A stretch of 45,092 nucleotides of DNA from Bacteroidota bacterium (lineage in GTDB: Bacteria > Bacteroidota > Bacteroidia > Bacteroidales > Paludibacteraceae): contig JAUZOL010000010.1 in NCBI GenBank assembly GCA_030706455.1, positions 1 through 45,092 of the forward strand, in the 5' to 3' direction. A model generated the notes under the pieces. It ran no database searches, was not told the origin of the DNA, and was given only the letters and a program-made list of their open reading frames with translations. Positions 41,354 to 45,092 of the stretch are shown here, piece by piece. The number at the start of each line of letters is the position of its first letter. Positions within the stretch are counted from its first letter, which is position 1. The position numbers were made by a program, and so were the translations under genes.

Positions 41354-43225
41354 CTAAAATTTCAGATTAAAGCCTCCCATGGCAGTTGCTTTTGGCATGG
41401 TGAAACCGGCGTTGATTTCATAGTGTTGTGCCAACAGGTTTTCTCCACGAACAAACAGGCTGAACTGACGGCTCAGTTGGTAACTTCCACGAAGATTCCA
41501 CAGGACGAAATTCTCCCGGCTCACAGGGCTGACGGAGGTATAGAGTCCGTTCATATACTGCACGCCGGTCAACACCATCCATTTACCACGGGTGAAATCC
41601 AGCCCGGCAAAAAGCTTGTGTTCGGGAGCAGCCACTACCGGATATTTCATGTGCAGCCAGCTGTAGTTAGCCGAAAGCATCCATGTTCCATTGATCCGAT
41701 AACTGCAACTTGTTTCAGCACCCCAATTTTCAATTTTACCGGTGTTGATATTGATCGGACGGCCGTTCTGAAACACCGTCTGAATCATATTATCGCCGTT
41801 GATATAAAACAGGTTAATGCCATACGACAACGCATTGCTGAGCAGTCGCTGTGACCAGGAAACCTCGTAATTCATCATTTTTTCGGGCAATAAATTCGGG
41901 TTTTGAGGAGGAAACATATACAATTCGCGAAGGGTCGGGTTGCGGAATCCTTTACTTACCAATGCTTTCAGTTCGGCAGTTTGAGGCAGATGCAACGACA
42001 CCCCGGCCTGTGGTACCAATTCCGTGCCGGTGACCGAAAAATGATCGACCCGTAAACCTGCATCCAGTGTAATCAGCGAACCAAACGTTTGGCGAACATC
42101 GGCATATCCGGCCACTTCCTCTTCAATTTTATCGGCAATATTAGTCCTGCTGGTAGCAAACTGATTCCATGCCTTTCCTCCGACATTCTGATAGTCTACA
42201 CCTACTGTTATCCGGTTGCCCGTAAAGAAGCTTGCACTCTGATACCAGTTGATTCCGTACAAGCGATCGGTGGAATGAAAAAGATAGGTTGGGGGAGTGT
42301 GCCCGGCATAATAACCGTCGTTGATCTTATGATTACCCCAGTTGTAATAGAACATGAATGCTCCGGAGGTACTGCCGTAATTGTTTTCAAGTGCAAGCGA
42401 CGACATGCCGCGGGTGATGTGAGAATCGTTGTCCAGAATAGGTTTGGCAACTGAGCCCGGATTGGACGCATTGAAATGAGTAATATTGACATCGGCATAC
42501 AGTTTCCATTGGTTACTGAAATCATATCCCATCTTAGCAAAACCGCTCAATTGCCCAAATTCCATGTTAGCACGGTGCCCGTCGCTGCGATTGTACGAAA
42601 CGGAAGCAACACTGTTGAAACGCCCTTTTTTGACAACGTTGGAAGCTTCGGTCATCAGTGTGTTGAATGATCCGTAACCCATTTGAATGCTGTTTTTTAC
42701 ACCATCTTCCTGCGTCTTTCGGGTAACAATATTGATGACGCCTCCCATGGCATTCGATCCGTACAACACCGAAGCCGGCCCGCGTACCACTTCCACCTTG
42801 TCGGCAAGCAACGATTGGTAAGCATCTGCCAAAGGGTGACCCATTAAGCCCATGTATTGCGGGTGTCCGTCAATAAGAACCAGTAGCTCAGTGGTGGGGC
42901 TTCCCCCGATACCGCGCAGACTCATTCCTCCGGCAGCTCCCGTCGAGACGCCGTAACCCATGATGCCCCGGCTGGTGGTAAACAATCCCGGAACCTGTTC
43001 GGTTAGTATGGGAAGCAATGATTGCTCGTACCGCTGACTAATTTGCTCCCGATTCACCACTGACACGCTCATGGGAAGGTAACGCTTGTCGGTTTCGTTT
43101 TTGGTGCCAGTTACAACTACTTCATCAATTGTGTAATGCTTTGAAACACTGGTTGTATCTTTTTCAAGTGCCGAAACGGACACAAACGAACTGTATATTA
43201 AAATACCGGCTAATAAAATTCTCAT
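41354..43225 (-). CDS. TonB-dependent receptor (BtuB/siderophore-type, no N-terminal carboxypeptidase domain)
   Basis: This 623-residue outer-membrane transporter has a signal peptide (to about residue 20) and a TonB box region (YTIDEVVVTGT). The plug (about 35-155) has MSLRGIGG, LVLIDGHPQYMGLMGHPLAD and KVEVVRGPASVLYGSNAMGGVINIVTRK, and the barrel ends in Phe (GGFNLKF). It is a short receptor of the vitamin B12, iron-chelate or metal type. The plug loop HPQYMGLMGHP carries two His and two Met, which could contact a metal substrate. Its convergence with a porin and proximity to the metal-efflux operon fit metal acquisition, but the ligand cannot be assigned. It is a single gene with a -7 element 46 bases upstream. 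Confidence 0.92.
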   Translation of the reverse strand: MRILLAGILIYSSFVSVSALEKDTTSVSKHYTIDEVVVTGTKNETDKRYLPMSVSVVNREQISQRYEQSLLPILTEQVPGLFTTSRGIMGYGVSTGAAGGMSLRGIGGSPTTELLVLIDGHPQYMGLMGHPLADAYQSLLADKVEVVRGPASVLYGSNAMGGVINIVTRKTQEDGVKNSIQMGYGSFNTLMTEASNVVKKGRFNSVASVSYNRSDGHRANMEFGQLSGFAKMGYDFSNQWKLYADVNITHFNASNPGSVAKPILDNDSHITRGMSSLALENNYGSTSGAFMFYYNWGNHKINDGYYAGHTPPTYLFHSTDRLYGINWYQSASFFTGNRITVGVDYQNVGGKAWNQFATSRTNIADKIEEEVAGYADVRQTFGSLITLDAGLRVDHFSVTGTELVPQAGVSLHLPQTAELKALVSKGFRNPTLRELYMFPPQNPNLLPEKMMNYEVSWSQRLLSNALSYGINLFYINGDNMIQTVFQNGRPININTGKIENWGAETSCSYRINGTWMLSANYSWLHMKYPVVAAPEHKLFAGLDFTRGKWMVLTGVQYMNGLYTSVSPVSRENFVLWNLRGSYQLSRQFSLFVRGENLLAQHYEINAGFTMPKATAMGGFNLKF

Positions 43226-43270
43226 TCTTGATTGGCTTTACTCAATTCTGCTTTTTGTGCAAATTTCGGT

Positions 43271-43278
43271 CAAAGATA
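43271..43278 (-). promoter_or_regulatory. Putative -7 element of the TonB receptor gene
   Basis: The minus strand reads TATCTTTG, a TAnnTTTG match, 45 bases before the start at 43225. No -33 TTG was found at normal spacing. No cobalamin riboswitch elements were seen. Confidence 0.42.
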
Positions 43279-43399
43279 GGATTTACTCCTCATTTCCATC
43301 TATTAATTCGGGACAAATTGTACATTGAAATTTCAGAGGATCGATAACCCTGGTATTAAAGTCTTCGGGTACAAACATCGAGGATGGAAATATAACAGA

Positions 43400-43437
43400 T
43401 GCCGATAATGTATTTTATTTCAAATACACTACCGGCA
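43400..43437 (-). terminator. Sixteen-base-pair hairpin downstream of the aldo/keto reductase gene
   Basis: TGCCGATAATGTATTT pairs with AAATACACTACCGGCA (two A-C mismatches) around a 6-base loop. It lies 37 bases past the reductase stop on the minus strand. There is no strong T tract. Confidence 0.5.
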
Positions 43438-43473
43438 TACTTTGTTCTTTTGGAATCTTGTTCTGTCAAGAAG

Positions 43474-44478
<1,005 letters not shown>

Positions 44479-44479
44479 T

Positions 44480-44487
44480 CAAATATA
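44480..44487 (-). promoter_or_regulatory. Putative -7 element of the aldo/keto reductase gene
   Basis: The minus strand reads TATATTTG, a TAnnTTTG match, 23 bases before the start. A partly palindromic CCGA...TCGG lies just upstream (44497-44511), which may be a regulator site. Confidence 0.38.
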
Positions 44488-44547
44488 ATTGACTATCCGA
44501 ATTTTAATCGGAATTATATGTCGAGGCCATCTTGACGTTTTATTTTG

Positions 44548-44673
44548 TGACCCCCATTAGCTTCGCTGATCTTCGATTCCCCAAAATGGGGGCTGTAACT
44601 TTGTATATTGTTCAATTTTTTTCTTGTTTTAGGGACGAATTCCTCCCCATTTAGGGGAGGTTAGGAGGGGTCA
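44548..44673. repeat. Composite long inverted repeat, family B, copy 3
   Basis: TGACCCC (44548-44554) pairs with GGGGTCA (44667-44673). Inside are CCCC-AAAAT-GGGG near 44579-44592 and CCTCCCC-ATTTA-GGGGAGG (44642-44660), with an AT-rich centre. Confidence 0.62.
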
Positions 44674-44729
44674 GAAGTGAAAATTGAGAATAAAATACAT
44701 TGTCTAAGAAAATTCAAGATAAGTTGATT

Positions 44730-45092
44730 TTATAACGATGCTCCAATGCGGTAAGCCTCATCCATGACAGTTTTGCCCTTAACCTCTCCTTTTTGCCAAA
44801 CGCCGGTACCATAAATCACGCCCTTTTCGGTAGCACCATTCAGACAATCGGTAAAGCCCCGAAACGATTCTATTGTCCTTTCCAGCGAGCTTTTGTTGCC
44901 ATCGGCAGCTGTCATGATAAAGCAAAACTCTTTGTTGCTGATTTCTGTATAGCGTGCGCAACAGCGATCGATCAGGGTTTTGATTTGGCCGTTCAGCGAA
45001 TAAAAATAGACAGGAGTCGCCATTACAATCACATCGGCATCAATCATCTTCGTCAGCACTTCGGTCATGTCGTCCTTCTGTGAGCAAACCCG
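44730..45092 (-). CDS. Flavodoxin-family (NADPH-dependent FMN reductase-like) protein, partial
   Basis: The visible C-terminal 120 residues run in from the right edge of the window; an internal Met at 45068 is not the start, because VCSQKDDM precedes it in frame. The sequence CSQKDDMTEVLTKMIDADVIVMATPVYFYSLNGQIKTLIDR is diagnostic of the flavodoxin-like NAD(P)H oxidoreductases, in which Cys-x-Q/K-x-DDM follows a cysteine-rich loop and PVYFYS binds FMN. The C-terminal part (GVIYGTGVWQKGEVKG) is typical. Such proteins often sit beside aldo/keto reductases as redox or quinone-stress enzymes. The N-terminal FMN loop is outside the window. Confidence 0.85.
   Translation of the reverse strand, partial: RVCSQKDDMTEVLTKMIDADVIVMATPVYFYSLNGQIKTLIDRCCARYTEISNKEFCFIMTAADGNKSSLERTIESFRGFTDCLNGATEKGVIYGTGVWQKGEVKGKTVMDEAYRIGASL

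Noticed and set aside
43226-43473. Cobalamin riboswitch before the TonB receptor
   Set aside because: The leader after the -7 element is about 45 bases, too short, and lacks recognisable riboswitch elements.

Overview
The window looks like chromosome from an anaerobic member of the Bacteroidota, most likely order Bacteroidales. Evidence read from the sequence: repeated TAnnTTTG promoter -7 elements, almost no Shine-Dalgarno sequences, a TonB receptor with an N-terminal carboxypeptidase-like domain, several PorT-type outer-membrane barrels, and a 2-oxoacid dehydrogenase E1 with fused alpha and beta parts. Genus cannot be assigned from the sequence alone.

Layout. 1-0.6 kb: end of a nitrogen-sensing pair (amt start, P-II). 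0.6-1.4 kb: long intergenic region with two kinds of small palindromic repeat. 1.4-14.4 kb: housekeeping and general metabolism (ACP phosphodiesterase, GNAT, CbiA, ArgS, a barrel protein between two identical terminators, a metallo-beta-lactamase-fold protein, gamma-glutamyltranspeptidase, TonB receptor, YraN, HAD phosphatase). 14.48 kb: a CAU-anticodon tRNA (probably Ile2). 14.56-24.74 kb: an AT-rich block bounded on the right by a degenerate copy of the 3' half of that tRNA, the classic footprint of integration at a tRNA gene. It carries the wreck of a ThiF/E1-like gene, an AraC regulator, a complete HAE-1-type TolC/adaptor/RND pump, a MarR regulator and two outer-membrane proteins; no integrase remains.

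24.8-30.8 kb: minus-strand cluster reading lpd (E3), lipoate ligase, E2, fused E1, flavodoxin. This is a self-contained branched-chain or pyruvate-type 2-oxoacid dehydrogenase module with its own lipoylation enzyme. 31-33 kb: a TPR-DUF2971 fusion protein sitting upstream of what looks like the orphaned 3' end of another gene. 33.2-39.5 kb: a heavy-metal RND operon (small Met/His-rich exported protein, TolC, lipoprotein adaptor, HME pump). The pump lacks the three methionines of the Cu/Ag pump CusA. 40-43.2 kb: a carbohydrate-porin (OprB) homologue and a convergent TonB receptor. 43.5 kb to the end: aldo/keto reductase and the C-terminal part of a flavodoxin-family oxidoreductase.

The most interesting points are the tRNA-bounded efflux island with its ThiF relic, the TPR-DUF2971 fusion, a flavodoxin with a degenerate FMN phosphate loop, predicted leaderless start sites, and three families of intergenic palindromic repeats. 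No CRISPR array, transposase, integrase or rRNA was seen. All functional calls come from reading motifs by eye; no database search was run.
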